From: Sporosarcina sp. P33
GTDB lineage: Bacteria; Bacillota; Bacilli; Bacillales_A; Planococcaceae
Length of the DNA stretch: 64,000 nucleotides
Reading direction: 5' to 3'
NCBI RefSeq assembly: GCF_002077155.1
Contig: NZ_CP015027.1
Location: 742,501-806,500 of the forward strand
This document shows positions 49,687 to 57,664 of this stretch, piece after piece (within the stretch, counting starts at the first letter, position 1; every line of letters starts with the position of its first letter). The notes under the pieces were generated by a model. That model was not told the origin of the DNA. It saw only the letters and a program-made list of their open reading frames with translations, and searched no databases. The position numbers and the translations under genes are program-made.

Positions 49687-50466
49687 TTATGCTTCTTGTC
49701 CAACTGTCTCGTCTTCAATACCAAGCTCTTCTTTAATCCAGTCATATCCTTGGCTCTCAAGTTTCTCAGCCAATTCAGGTCCGCCAGTTTTGACGATTCT
49801 GCCCTGCATGATGATGTGCACGTGATCCGGCTTGATATAGTTCAACAAGCGCTGATAGTGAGTGATGATCAGGCAGCCGAAGCCTTCGCCGCGCATTTCA
49901 TTGATTCCTTTAGAAACAACTTTCAATGCATCGATATCCAGACCTGAGTCAATTTCGTCAAGTACTGCAAATTTTGGTTTCAACATCATAAGCTGAAGAA
50001 TTTCGTTGCGCTTTTTCTCTCCGCCTGAGAAACCTTCGTTCAAATAACGTGTTGCCATATCTTCATCCATTTCCAGGAACTCCATCTTGCTGTCCAGTTC
50101 ACGGATAAATTTCATCAAGGAAATTTCGTCGCCCTCTTCACGACGGGCATTCATTCCTGAACGCAGGAAATCTGCGTTTGTTACGCCAGTGATTTCACTT
50201 GGATACTGCATTGCAAGGAACAAACCAGCTTTCGCACGCTCATCCACTTCCATTGCCAGAACGTCTTCTCCATCAATTGTGATGCTTCCAGATGTAACTT
50301 CATATTTCGGGTGTCCCATAATTGCAGATGCAAGTGTGGATTTCCCCGTACCATTGGGACCCATGATTGCATGGATCTCATTTGTATTTATTGTTAAGGT
50401 AACACCCTTCAAGATTTCTTTGCCCTCAATTTGGACATGAAGATCTTTAATTTCCAAAGTTGCCAT
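49687..50466 (-). CDS. sufC: Fe-S cluster assembly ATPase SufC
   Basis: A 259-residue ABC-type ATPase. Walker A is G-P-N-G-T-G-K-S-T, the signature is F-S-G-G-E-K-K-R, and Walker B is F-A-V-L-D-E-I-D-S-G-L-D. It is the first gene of sufCDSUB. The ATG at 50466 follows GGAGG; the longer frame to 50571 has no ribosome site and is leader. A PerR/Fur-like sequence TTATAATGATTCTTA lies at 50576-50562 in the leader region. Confidence 0.95.
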   Translation of the reverse strand: MATLEIKDLHVQIEGKEILKGVTLTINTNEIHAIMGPNGTGKSTLASAIMGHPKYEVTSGSITIDGEDVLAMEVDERAKAGLFLAMQYPSEITGVTNADFLRSGMNARREEGDEISLMKFIRELDSKMEFLEMDEDMATRYLNEGFSGGEKKRNEILQLMMLKPKFAVLDEIDSGLDIDALKVVSKGINEMRGEGFGCLIITHYQRLLNYIKPDHVHIIMQGRIVKTGGPELAEKLESQGYDWIKEELGIEDETVGQEA

Positions 50467-50693
50467 TCCAATACCTCCAGTATGATCACTTGAATGGTTT
50501 ATCCATTCTCTATTTAGTATCATTCTAATCTTAACCCATATTTGATTCGGTTGCAAATGTTTAAGAATCATTATAAATTATAAGCAAATTCATTGATTCT
50601 ATGGGCCTCTATGAAATTTCACAGTTTATCATTTTTCAATTGACAACTAATGAATGAGAATCAACGAGAGATTAGTACATAAGAATTAGACAG

Positions 50694-50723
50694 AAAAAAG
50701 CCAGTCAAATGACCGGCTTTTTC
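50694..50723 (-). terminator. Terminator of the dicarboxylate symporter gene
   Basis: AAAAAGCCGGTCA pairs with TGACTGGCTTTTTT on the minus strand. Confidence 0.85.
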
Positions 50724-50729
50724 TCTGTA

Positions 50730-51911
50730 CTATGCTTTTTTTGTAAAACGGTCGACGATCATTGCAAGTGCGCCGTCGCCTGTAACATTTGTTGCTGTTC
50801 CGAAACTGTCCTGTGCCAGGTACAGCGCAATCATTAACGCCACCATAGCGTCAGTGAATCCAAGCATGGTGGAAAGAAGTCCAGTTGCCGCTACTACTGC
50901 ACCGCCCGGCACACCCGGGGCTGCAATCATCGTAACGCCCAGCATGAAAATAAATTGCAGATACATGCCAAAGCTAATGTCGAATCCATTCATCAGCATG
51001 ACGCCGATAGAGCAAGACACAATTGTGATCGTACTGCCTGACAAGTGAATAGTCGCAAACAGCGGCACCGCAAAATTTGTCACCCGTTCAGAAGCGCCGG
51101 TCTTTTTCGCCTGACGCAGTGTAACAGGAATCGTTGCGGCTGATGATTGCGTGCCGATTGCTGTTAAATAAGCAGGCAGCATCGTTTTCATCAGGACAAA
51201 CGGATTACGTTTATTCAATGTACCTGCCACTGTATACTGGAATGTCAGCATAATCAGATGAAGAATGATAATCATGATAAATACCAGGATAAATACAGAC
51301 AATACATTTGCCACTTCACCGGTATACGTCATATTTAAGAAAATCCCGAAGATATGAAACGGCAGCAGCGGAATGATTACGACAGAAATAACTTTATCGA
51401 TAATCAAGTTGAACTCTTCAAAGAATGACAGCATCGTCTTTCCCTTAATCGCCGCCATGCCAATTCCAAGCACGAATGCCATGAGCAGCGCCGTCATAAT
51501 TCCCATCATCGGCGCCATTTCCATCTCAAAGAAGGCTTCTCCGGCAGCACGTGCACCTTCCGCAATCTCTGCATCAGTGGATTGATGAATAAAATTAGGC
51601 AGAATAGTCGATGCCGCAGCATACGCGAGCAATCCTGCGGTAATGGTGGAGCCATAGGCAAACGCTGCAGACATTCCCAGCAGCTTCCCTGACCCCGCCC
51701 CGAGCTTCGCAATACTTGGCGCGATAAACGCAATAATGATGAGTGGCACAATAAAGTTCAAGAATCCGCCAAACAACATATTGAACGTGGCTGCTAATCG
51801 AACGAACCAGTTCGCGAAACCTTCATGAATCGCGGGCAGCAATAATCCAAGTCCGATCGCCAGCGCAATGGCTATCAAAATACGCCAAATAAGCCCTAGT
51901 TTAAACTTCAC
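50730..51911 (-). CDS. Dicarboxylate/amino acid:cation symporter (DAACS family)
   Basis: 393 residues with about eight membrane helices and two re-entrant hairpins. The serine-rich hairpin (T-Q-S-S-A-A-T-I-P-V-T), the P-G-V-P-G-G-A hairpin tip and the N-V-T-G-D-G-A substrate block near the C-terminus fit this family. It takes up glutamate, serine/threonine or dicarboxylates with Na+ or H+; which one is not clear. The start is GTG behind GAGGAGG. Confidence 0.87.
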   Translation of the reverse strand: MKFKLGLIWRILIAIALAIGLGLLLPAIHEGFANWFVRLAATFNMLFGGFLNFIVPLIIIAFIAPSIAKLGAGSGKLLGMSAAFAYGSTITAGLLAYAAASTILPNFIHQSTDAEIAEGARAAGEAFFEMEMAPMMGIMTALLMAFVLGIGMAAIKGKTMLSFFEEFNLIIDKVISVVIIPLLPFHIFGIFLNMTYTGEVANVLSVFILVFIMIIILHLIMLTFQYTVAGTLNKRNPFVLMKTMLPAYLTAIGTQSSAATIPVTLRQAKKTGASERVTNFAVPLFATIHLSGSTITIVSCSIGVMLMNGFDISFGMYLQFIFMLGVTMIAAPGVPGGAVVAATGLLSTMLGFTDAMVALMIALYLAQDSFGTATNVTGDGALAMIVDRFTKKA

Positions 51912-52023
51912 AATACGTCCTCCTCAAATACACATATGTATGACTGAAACAACACAACTTTACCACAAGAGCGGGGAATAGAGAAGAAAATATTTTAGTT
52001 TATTTAGTGTCTTTGCTGCGGGG

Positions 52024-52665
52024 ATGAGCGGGTGGCGGGCGGCTATGAGCGGACGCGATGCGGCATTGAGCGCGTGGCGGGCGGCTAAGAGCGGGTGTGA
52101 AGACGCATTGAGCGCGTGGACGGCGGCTATGAGCGGGTGTGAAGCCGCATTGAGCGCGTGGCGGGCAGCTATGAGCGGACGCGATGACGCATTGAGCGCG
52201 TGGACGGTGGCTATGAGCTGAGGCGAAGTGGCATTGAGCGCGTGGCGAACTGCTAAGAGCGGATGCGATGCCGCATTGAGCGCGTGGACGGCGGCTATGA
52301 GCGGATACGAAGTCGCATTGAGCGCGTGGACGGCGGCTATGAGCGGGTGTGAAGCCGCATTGAGCGCGTGGCGGGTAGCTATGAGCGGACGCGAAGACGC
52401 ATTGAGCACGTGGACGGTGGCTATGAGCGGACGCGATGCCGCGTTGAGCGCGTGGACGGCGGCTATGAGCGGATACGATGCCGCGTTGAGCGCGTGGACG
52501 GCGGCTATGAGCGGATACGAAGACGCATTGAGCGCGTGGACGGCGGTTATGAGCGGGTGTGAAGCCGCATTGAGCGCGTGGCGGGCAGCTATGAGCGGAC
52601 GCGATGACGCATTGAGCGCGTGGACGGCAGCTATGAGCGGATACACAGCAACTATGAGCGCGTAA
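52024..52665 (+). repeat. 21/42-bp periodic TGAGCG repeat array, locus 2
   Basis: About 31 consecutive 21-bp units, alternating ATGAGCGG-type and TTGAGCGCG-type, make about fifteen 42-bp units. Every unit keeps GAGCG (one GAGCT at 52213, one GAGCA at 52404) and is otherwise variable. The period is a multiple of three, so long frames are open on both strands (14-residue repeats such as A-L-S-A-W-T-A-A-M-S-G), but none has a credible ribosome site and I do not call a gene. It sits in the intergenic region 51912-52732 between the symporter and metQ. Confidence 0.9.
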
Positions 52666-52693
52666 CACCATATATGAACTCTATTTCCAATAT

Positions 52694-52723
52694 AAAAACC
52701 GGCAGCTGCTCCAGCTGCCGGCC
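52694..52723 (-). terminator. Terminator of the metNPQ operon
   Basis: CCGGCAGCTG pairs with CAGCTGCCGG, followed by TTTTTATA on the minus strand. Confidence 0.85.
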
Positions 52724-52732
52724 TTCTATTCA

Positions 52733-53587
52733 TTATTTTACTGGAACTACTGATCCAGACCATTCTTCTACGATGAAATCTTGGATTTGTTCTGAAGTTA
52801 ACACTTCTATCAATGCTTTGATTGCGTCGCTGTCTTCGTTACCGCTCTTTACAGCGATTACGTTAACGTAAGGAGACTCTGAATCTTCCAAAGCGATCGC
52901 ATCTTCCATTGGATTTAAGCCGGCGTCGATTGCGAAGTTTGAGTTGATCAATAATGCGTCGCCTTCATCATTTTTGTACAATTGCGGCATTAATGCTGCT
53001 TCGTAGTTTGCGTCAAACTCCAAGTTCTTCGGATTTTCAACGATATCTTCTACTTCCGCCTTCACTTTTTCCACATCGTCAGCAAGCTTGATCAAACCTT
53101 TTTCTTCAAGCATAGCCAGTACGCGCCCGTGATCCGCTACAGAGTTACTGATTAAGATCGTTGCACCATCAGGAAGTTCTTCCAATGAATCATATTTCTT
53201 TGAGTAGACACCGATCGGCTCGATGTGAATTGCACCTGCATTGACAAAATCATAACCGAAATCTGCAATTTGACTCTCTAGATATGGAATGTGCTGGAAA
53301 TAGTTCGCATCCAATGTGCCTTCATCCAAATCTTTGTTTGGCAGTACATAATCTGTGTAGCTCTCAATCTTCAAATCGTACCCTTTTTCAGCCAATAGTG
53401 GCTTCGCCTTTTCTAAAATTACTGCGTGCGGCGTGTTGGACGCTCCGACTGTCAAAGTCGTTTTGTCGCCCTTTTCTGCGTCATCTGCATCCTGTGCCGC
53501 ATCTTTGCTGTTATCATCTTTTGTGCCGCATGCTGCCAGTGCCAGCACAAGTGCCGCCGCGAATAGACCAAATAAAAACTTCTTCAT
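52733..53587 (-). CDS. metQ: Methionine ABC transporter substrate-binding lipoprotein
   Basis: About 284 residues. A signal peptide ends at the lipobox L-A-A-C (Cys about 19), followed by an NlpA/MetQ domain with the G-A-S-N-T-P-H start and the N-Y-F-Q-H motif. It is anchored outside the membrane and binds methionine. It is the last gene of metNPQ. The ATG at 53587 is preferred to the GTG at 53593. Confidence 0.92.
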   Translation of the reverse strand: MKKFLFGLFAAALVLALAACGTKDDNSKDAAQDADDAEKGDKTTLTVGASNTPHAVILEKAKPLLAEKGYDLKIESYTDYVLPNKDLDEGTLDANYFQHIPYLESQIADFGYDFVNAGAIHIEPIGVYSKKYDSLEELPDGATILISNSVADHGRVLAMLEEKGLIKLADDVEKVKAEVEDIVENPKNLEFDANYEAALMPQLYKNDEGDALLINSNFAIDAGLNPMEDAIALEDSESPYVNVIAVKSGNEDSDAIKALIEVLTSEQIQDFIVEEWSGSVVPVK

Positions 53588-53653
53588 CTTCACATTTCTC
53601 CCTCTCCATTACTGGATTATATTTATGGTTGACAGGTTTCCCTGAAAATCCTG

Positions 53654-54322
53654 TTATCGCTTGTCCATACGTTTTACAAAGAAATCACCGATAAACTGAA
53701 TGATGAATACGATGATCAAAACTAAAATTGTCGCCATCATCGTCACATCGCCGCGGTTACGCTGGAACCCTTCCAAATACGCAAGTGTACCGAGTCCCCC
53801 GGCGCCGATTACCCCTGCCATCGCTGTATATCCGACCAGCGCAATTGACGTCACTGTAATCCCAGACACTAGCGCGGGCATGGATTCAGGCAACAGCACT
53901 TTGAAAATGATGGTAGAAGTTTTCGCACCCATTGAACGTGCCGCTTCGATAACTCCTTTATCAATTTCTTGCAGCGCAATCAGCACCATGCGTCCGTAGA
54001 ACGGTGCTGCGCCGATAATTAACGCTGGCAACGCGGCATTCGGTCCGCGCATACTTCCAATAAGCAAATTAGTCAGAGGCAGCAATAAAATAATCAAAAT
54101 GATAAACGGAATGGACCGGAACACATTGACAAATGCCCCTGTAAAGACATTGGTGATTTTATTGGCCCAGAGTTGCCCCGGACTTGTCAGGAATAGCAGC
54201 AAACCGAGTGCGACACCAAAAATAAACGTGAATAACGTGGAGTACGCGGACATATAAAGTGTCTCTCCCGTCGCCGCCCACATTTTCTCCCAATTGACGT
54301 TCGGGAACCACTGCTCAATCAT
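53654..54322 (-). CDS. metP: Methionine ABC transporter permease
   Basis: 222 residues with five membrane helices and the ABC-coupling motif E-A-A-R-S-M-G-A-K-T. It is the MetI/MetP-type channel for methionine. It overlaps metN by eight bases. Confidence 0.92.
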   Translation of the reverse strand: MIEQWFPNVNWEKMWAATGETLYMSAYSTLFTFIFGVALGLLLFLTSPGQLWANKITNVFTGAFVNVFRSIPFIILIILLLPLTNLLIGSMRGPNAALPALIIGAAPFYGRMVLIALQEIDKGVIEAARSMGAKTSTIIFKVLLPESMPALVSGITVTSIALVGYTAMAGVIGAGGLGTLAYLEGFQRNRGDVTMMATILVLIIVFIIQFIGDFFVKRMDKR

Positions 54323-55340
54323 TCTTCAGCACCTCCGTCTTCACTTCATTGGCATCTAAGAAAGCGATCGCTTCATCAACAACCGCCGCGTCCCCTGCCA
54401 GCTGCAAGACCAGTGTGCCGTACGCGCCGTCCCGTGTAGTCGAGATATTTCCCTGGACGATATTGACCTCAATCGGGTATTTCCGGATCAGCTCAGCAAG
54501 GACAGGCTGCTCTGTACGCTCCCCGATGAAGGCTAGCTTAATCAGCTTTCCGTGTGGAGTTTCCTCCTGCAGGTGTGCGATCGCTGCGTCTGTATCGCCA
54601 GTGTCGGTCACCTGTGAAATAAAACGCTTTGTAATGTCAGCCTGCGGAGATTGAAAGACGTCGAGCACGTTGCCGATCTCCACGACCTTCCCTGCTTCCA
54701 TGACTGCTACACGATGGCAAATCTTACGGATAACATGCATTTCATGCGTGATAAGGACAATAGTCAGTCCAAGACGTTCATTGATGTCTGTCAATAAATC
54801 GAGGATTGCATTTGTCGTTTCAGGATCAAGCGCGGATGTCGCTTCATCACAAAGCAGTACTTCCGGGTCATTCGCAAGTGCGCGCGCGATGCCGACACGT
54901 TGTTTTTGACCGCCTGATAACTGTGCGGGATAAGCTTTTTCACGGCCAGTCAACCCGACCAGATCTATCAGTTCTTTTACTTTTTGCTTGCGAACCGATT
55001 TTTTCACACCCGCAATTTCGAGCGGGAACATAATATTCTCTTCCACGGTTCTTGACCACAGCAAGTTAAAGTGCTGGAAGATCATACTGATTTTCTGACG
55101 GGCATTGCGAAGACCGGCTCCTTTTAATGTCGTCATTTCCTGTCCGTGAATCATAATGCTGCCGGACGTGGGTGTTTCAAGACCATTCAGCAGCCGAATC
55201 AAAGTACTTTTTCCTGCACCACTGTAACCGATGACGCCGAAAATTTCTCCTTCTTTGATGGTTAGCGATACATCATCTACCGCGATTATTTCTGAACGGT
55301 TCAAATGGAATTTTTTATGAACGTTTGTTAGTTGAATCAT
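54315..55340 (-). CDS. metN: Methionine ABC transporter ATP-binding protein
   Basis: 341 residues. Walker A is G-Y-S-G-A-G-K-S-T, the signature is L-S-G-G-Q-K-Q-R, and Walker B is V-L-L-C-D-E-A-T-S-A-L-D. A C-terminal NIL domain (about 265-341) gives inhibition by internal methionine. It is the first gene after the SAM riboswitch. The ATG at 55340 follows GAGGTGG; upstream GTGs are part of that site. Confidence 0.93.
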   Translation of the reverse strand: MIQLTNVHKKFHLNRSEIIAVDDVSLTIKEGEIFGVIGYSGAGKSTLIRLLNGLETPTSGSIMIHGQEMTTLKGAGLRNARQKISMIFQHFNLLWSRTVEENIMFPLEIAGVKKSVRKQKVKELIDLVGLTGREKAYPAQLSGGQKQRVGIARALANDPEVLLCDEATSALDPETTNAILDLLTDINERLGLTIVLITHEMHVIRKICHRVAVMEAGKVVEIGNVLDVFQSPQADITKRFISQVTDTGDTDAAIAHLQEETPHGKLIKLAFIGERTEQPVLAELIRKYPIEVNIVQGNISTTRDGAYGTLVLQLAGDAAVVDEAIAFLDANEVKTEVLKND

Positions 55341-55422
55341 TTTCTGCACCACCTCATGTAATCCTCTTTCATTGTCTTCTAACGCCTGCCGGAGCTTAAC
55401 GGCGTCTTTCGCTTTTGGTAAT

Positions 55423-55455
55423 AAAAAAACCTTTCTGCGGACAAGCAGAAAGGCC
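55423..55455 (-). terminator. SAM-riboswitch-controlled terminator
   Basis: On the minus strand GGCCTTTCTGC pairs with GCAGAAAGGTT, followed by TTTTT. It lies between the SAM aptamer and metN. Confidence 0.85.
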
Positions 55456-55484
55456 GAACGTATAAGTCATTATGTACGTTTCCA

Positions 55485-55593
55485 TTTCTCTCATCTGTCA
55501 AAGCGACTTGCTCTGAGTGAATTGGCACCATTTCACAAATGTGACGGTTGCCGGGCTTCATAGGGCACTTCCCTCCACCGCTCTATATAAGAG
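55485..55593 (-). ncRNA. SAM-I riboswitch (S box)
   Basis: On the minus strand the S-box landmarks occur in order: CTCTTAT...AGAG, GGTGGAGGGA, GATGAAGCCCGGCAACC (here with CTATGAAGCC), GGTGCCAATTC and the closing GATGAGAG. SAM binding should favour the terminator downstream and lower metNPQ when methionine is plentiful. Confidence 0.95.
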
Positions 55594-55617
55594 TTTTGTA
55601 TTCAGTTGATTACCCTA

Positions 55618-55647
55618 CTTATACCACACATTGAATTCCATTGTCAA
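55618..55647 (-). promoter_or_regulatory. Sigma-A promoter of metNPQ
   Basis: TTGACA (55647-55642) and TATAAG (55623-55618) are 18 bp apart on the minus strand. The -35 overlaps the yusE stop codon. Confidence 0.7.
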
Positions 55648-55943
55648 CTGAGTTTCCCGAGTAGAAACGGCACGGATTGAAAGGCATAAATCTTTTCAAT
55701 TGGCTGCCCTTTACGATGAATGAGCAGGCACGGCACACTTTCGATTTCATATTCAATTGCAATTTCCTGAACATAGTTTAAATCTGCTTTTCCGATAGGT
55801 AACTTCGGACGCATCGTTTCAATTACATTCAGCATTTTGGAAGCAACTGCACATGTACCGCACATCGGGGTAAATAAATAGAAAGCGGCCACTTGCTCTG
55901 CCGCCTGTGCACGCTGCCAGTCTTCTATTGTCCAGTTATTCAT
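55644..55943 (-). CDS. yusE: Thioredoxin-like protein YusE
   Basis: 99 residues with a thioredoxin fold, active site C28-G-T-C31 and the cis-proline in S-V-P-C. It corresponds to YusE. It overlaps the end of yusF by eight bases, so the two are co-translated. The target is unknown. Confidence 0.85.
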   Translation of the reverse strand: MNNWTIEDWQRAQAAEQVAAFYLFTPMCGTCAVASKMLNVIETMRPKLPIGKADLNYVQEIAIEYEIESVPCLLIHRKGQPIEKIYAFQSVPFLLGKLS

Positions 55944-56289
55944 GAGGTCCACCTGCCAAGTAGTTCGGATGTACTTTAAAATTGGCGGCCGCTAAAATGG
56001 CAGCCAATAATTTGACGGGGGTCGTTTCCACTTCACGGTAGAGACGGTCCGTATATAAATGTCTCGCTTCCGGATACAGTTGTTTGAAGAGCTTGCGAAT
56101 AGAATCGCCTGAAGCGTCCGCATCCAGAAAAACGAAGAGTTCCTGTTGTTCGTAGGGTGCCAGCAGTTCTTCAATATGGTACGGACTGATGGTGCCGTTA
56201 GTACAGAGAATCTCCACCGGCTCAGCAAGGATCGGCAACAGCCGCTTGCGGTCGGAGCCGCCTTCCACAATTAGAACTTTCGTGTCCAT
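55936..56289 (-). CDS. yusF: Toprim-domain protein YusF
   Basis: 117 residues forming a stand-alone toprim domain: V-E-G-G-S-D-R near the N-terminus and the F-L-D-A-D-A-S-G-D metal motif. These small toprim proteins resemble the RNase M5 core, but their role is unknown. It lies between gcvH and yusE. Confidence 0.85.
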   Translation of the reverse strand: MDTKVLIVEGGSDRKRLLPILAEPVEILCTNGTISPYHIEELLAPYEQQELFVFLDADASGDSIRKLFKQLYPEARHLYTDRLYREVETTPVKLLAAILAAANFKVHPNYLAGGPHE

Positions 56290-56309
56290 GCTGTTTCCTC
56301 CCAGCGTAT

Positions 56310-56336
56310 AAAAAAAGCGCTGAAACGTTCCAGCGC
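56310..56336 (-). terminator. Terminator after gcvH
   Basis: GCGCTG and CAGCGC pair around GAACGTTT, followed by TTTTTT on the minus strand. Confidence 0.75.
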
Positions 56337-56351
56337 ATTTAAATTTCGGTA

Positions 56352-56732
56352 TTATTCAGCTGTCATTTCCTCGTACTGCTCAGCTGTCATTAACGCATCA
56401 AGTTCAGCTTTATCTTCGATTTCGACAACAACCATCCACGCATCTTCATATGGAGATTCGTTAACTAATTCCGGGCTGTCTTCCAGATTTTCGTTTACTT
56501 CCACAACTTTACCAGTCAGTGGAGCGTATAATTCTGAAACAGTTTTCACTGATTCAACGCTTCCGAAAGGCTCGTCTGATTTCAATTGATCGCCTACTTG
56601 CGGCAATTCAACGAACACGATGTCCCCCAGTTCAGACTGTGCGAAATGTGTGATTCCAATTCGGTATTTACCGTCTTCTTCTTTTACCCATTCATGCTCT
56701 TCTGAATAACGCAATTCTTTTGGTGTGCTCAT
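56352..56732 (-). CDS. gcvH: Glycine cleavage system H protein
   Basis: 126 residues. The lipoylated lysine is K63 in [11 protein letters not shown], with the E-H-E-W-V start typical of the family. It shuttles the aminomethyl group in glycine cleavage and in Bacillus also serves as lipoyl relay, linking it to LipA. It is alone here, without gcvT/gcvP, as in B. subtilis. Confidence 0.95.
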   Translation of the reverse strand: MSTPKELRYSEEHEWVKEEDGKYRIGITHFAQSELGDIVFVELPQVGDQLKSDEPFGSVESVKTVSELYAPLTGKVVEVNENLEDSPELVNESPYEDAWMVVVEIEDKAELDALMTAEQYEEMTAE

Positions 56733-56808
56733 GTCGTTACCTCCAAAATTATAATAGTTTGTCTTTATTCAGTTTGCCATAGTTCCCCTGTAAAAACAAG
56801 AAACTAAA

Positions 56809-57168
56809 TCATTTCTTCCACGTTTCTGAAAACGCGGTTTCATTAAATCCGACGGTAACTTTTTGGCCGTCAGAGACGATCGGCCGTTTAATGAGCATCC
56901 CGTCCGAAGCGAGCAATGTGATTTTTTCATCGTCTGTCATAGTTGGCAGTTTGTCTTTTAAGTTAAGCTCACGATATTTCTTGCCGCTTGTGTTGAACAA
57001 CTTTTTCATTTCAAGGCCGGAGTTCTTGATCATCGTGCGCAGTTCGTCTTCGCCTGGAGGTTGTTCTGCAATGTTTTTTTCCTCGAATGAAATCCCTTCA
57101 TTCTCAAGCCATTTCTTCGCTTTGCGGCACGTGGTGCATTTTGGATAGCCGTAGTATGTCATAGTCAT
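56809..57168 (-). CDS. yusI: ArsC/Spx-family protein YusI
   Basis: 119 residues with the thioredoxin-like ArsC fold and C11-T-T-C14. It resembles Spx/MgsR-type proteins but corresponds to YusI; function unproven. I chose the ATG at 57168, eight bases after GGAGG. The open frame to 57417 continues through the GC-rich noncoding element and is not coding. Confidence 0.88.
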   Translation of the reverse strand: MTMTYYGYPKCTTCRKAKKWLENEGISFEEKNIAEQPPGEDELRTMIKNSGLEMKKLFNTSGKKYRELNLKDKLPTMTDDEKITLLASDGMLIKRPIVSDGQKVTVGFNETAFSETWKK

Positions 57169-57261
57169 AATGGAATCCTCCTTTTTTTCAGTATAGCAAA
57201 TAAGCGTATGCTGATGCCAACCAAGCGACGGGTCACTTTTTTTAGACTTTGAGAGGCTGGA

Positions 57262-57415
57262 GTTTGGCCAGGGGCGGGGATGGGCGCTTCGGAGGGGACG
57301 CTTTCCCGAGGGCCCGCGGTGAGCCAGCCAGGTCGCGTTGCTTCCTTTGGCTGTCTCGCCTGTCGGGCTGATCCTCCGGGAGTCGCCTCTCCTGCGCGCC
57401 AATCCCTTGCAACGC
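57262..57415 (-). repeat. GC-rich structured noncoding element
   Basis: The stretch is far richer in G+C than its surroundings and holds nested inverted repeats: GAGACAGCCA with TGGCTGGCTC, and outer CCCGGAGG with CCCTCGGG (minus strand). The inner arms resemble those in the 24.3-25.7 kb array. Only one copy lies in this window. The following 57416-57622 shows no gene or motif I can name. Confidence 0.6.
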
Positions 57416-57622
57416 AAGCGGGTGATACTTATTGATGCTCACTGAATTGGAGTTGTAATCGTTATACAAGTATCTGAACTTGAACTTCATCAGGTTCTAA
57501 GACAAATTTAATTTCCAAACTACTTATAGGGCGTAATCCAAGTCCCGCCGCTATTCACGCAGGATTGAAGCGGGGCTGATGGCGGCTCCCAATGGATTAG
57601 CCAGAGCTTCAACCCGCACCAC

Positions 57623-57650
57623 AAAAAAACGCCCCACACAGGAGGCGTCT
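57623..57650 (-). terminator. Terminator of the fadNAE operon
   Basis: ACGCC and GGCGT pair with a TCCTGTGT-type loop, followed by TTTTTTT on the minus strand. Confidence 0.7.
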
Positions 57651-57664
57651 AGTGTACGTTATAA

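Noticed and set aside
52024-52665. CRISPR array
   Set aside because: The conserved part is only about 5-8 bases, the spacing is 21 bp, units evolve together, and no cas genes are near.
51960-52763. Long open frames on both strands across the 21/42-bp array (up to 267 residues, 14-residue repeats)
   Set aside because: They arise because the repeat period is a multiple of three. They lack ribosome sites, run over the metQ terminator and are open on both strands at once, so a protein is unlikely.
56733-56808. Glycine riboswitch before gcvH
   Set aside because: The upstream gap is under 80 bases and holds no glycine aptamer landmarks.
57169-57417. N-terminal extension of YusI through the GC-rich element
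   Set aside because: The ATG at 57168 has an ideal GGAGG. The extension is Arg/Ser/Pro-rich and simply translates the structured element.
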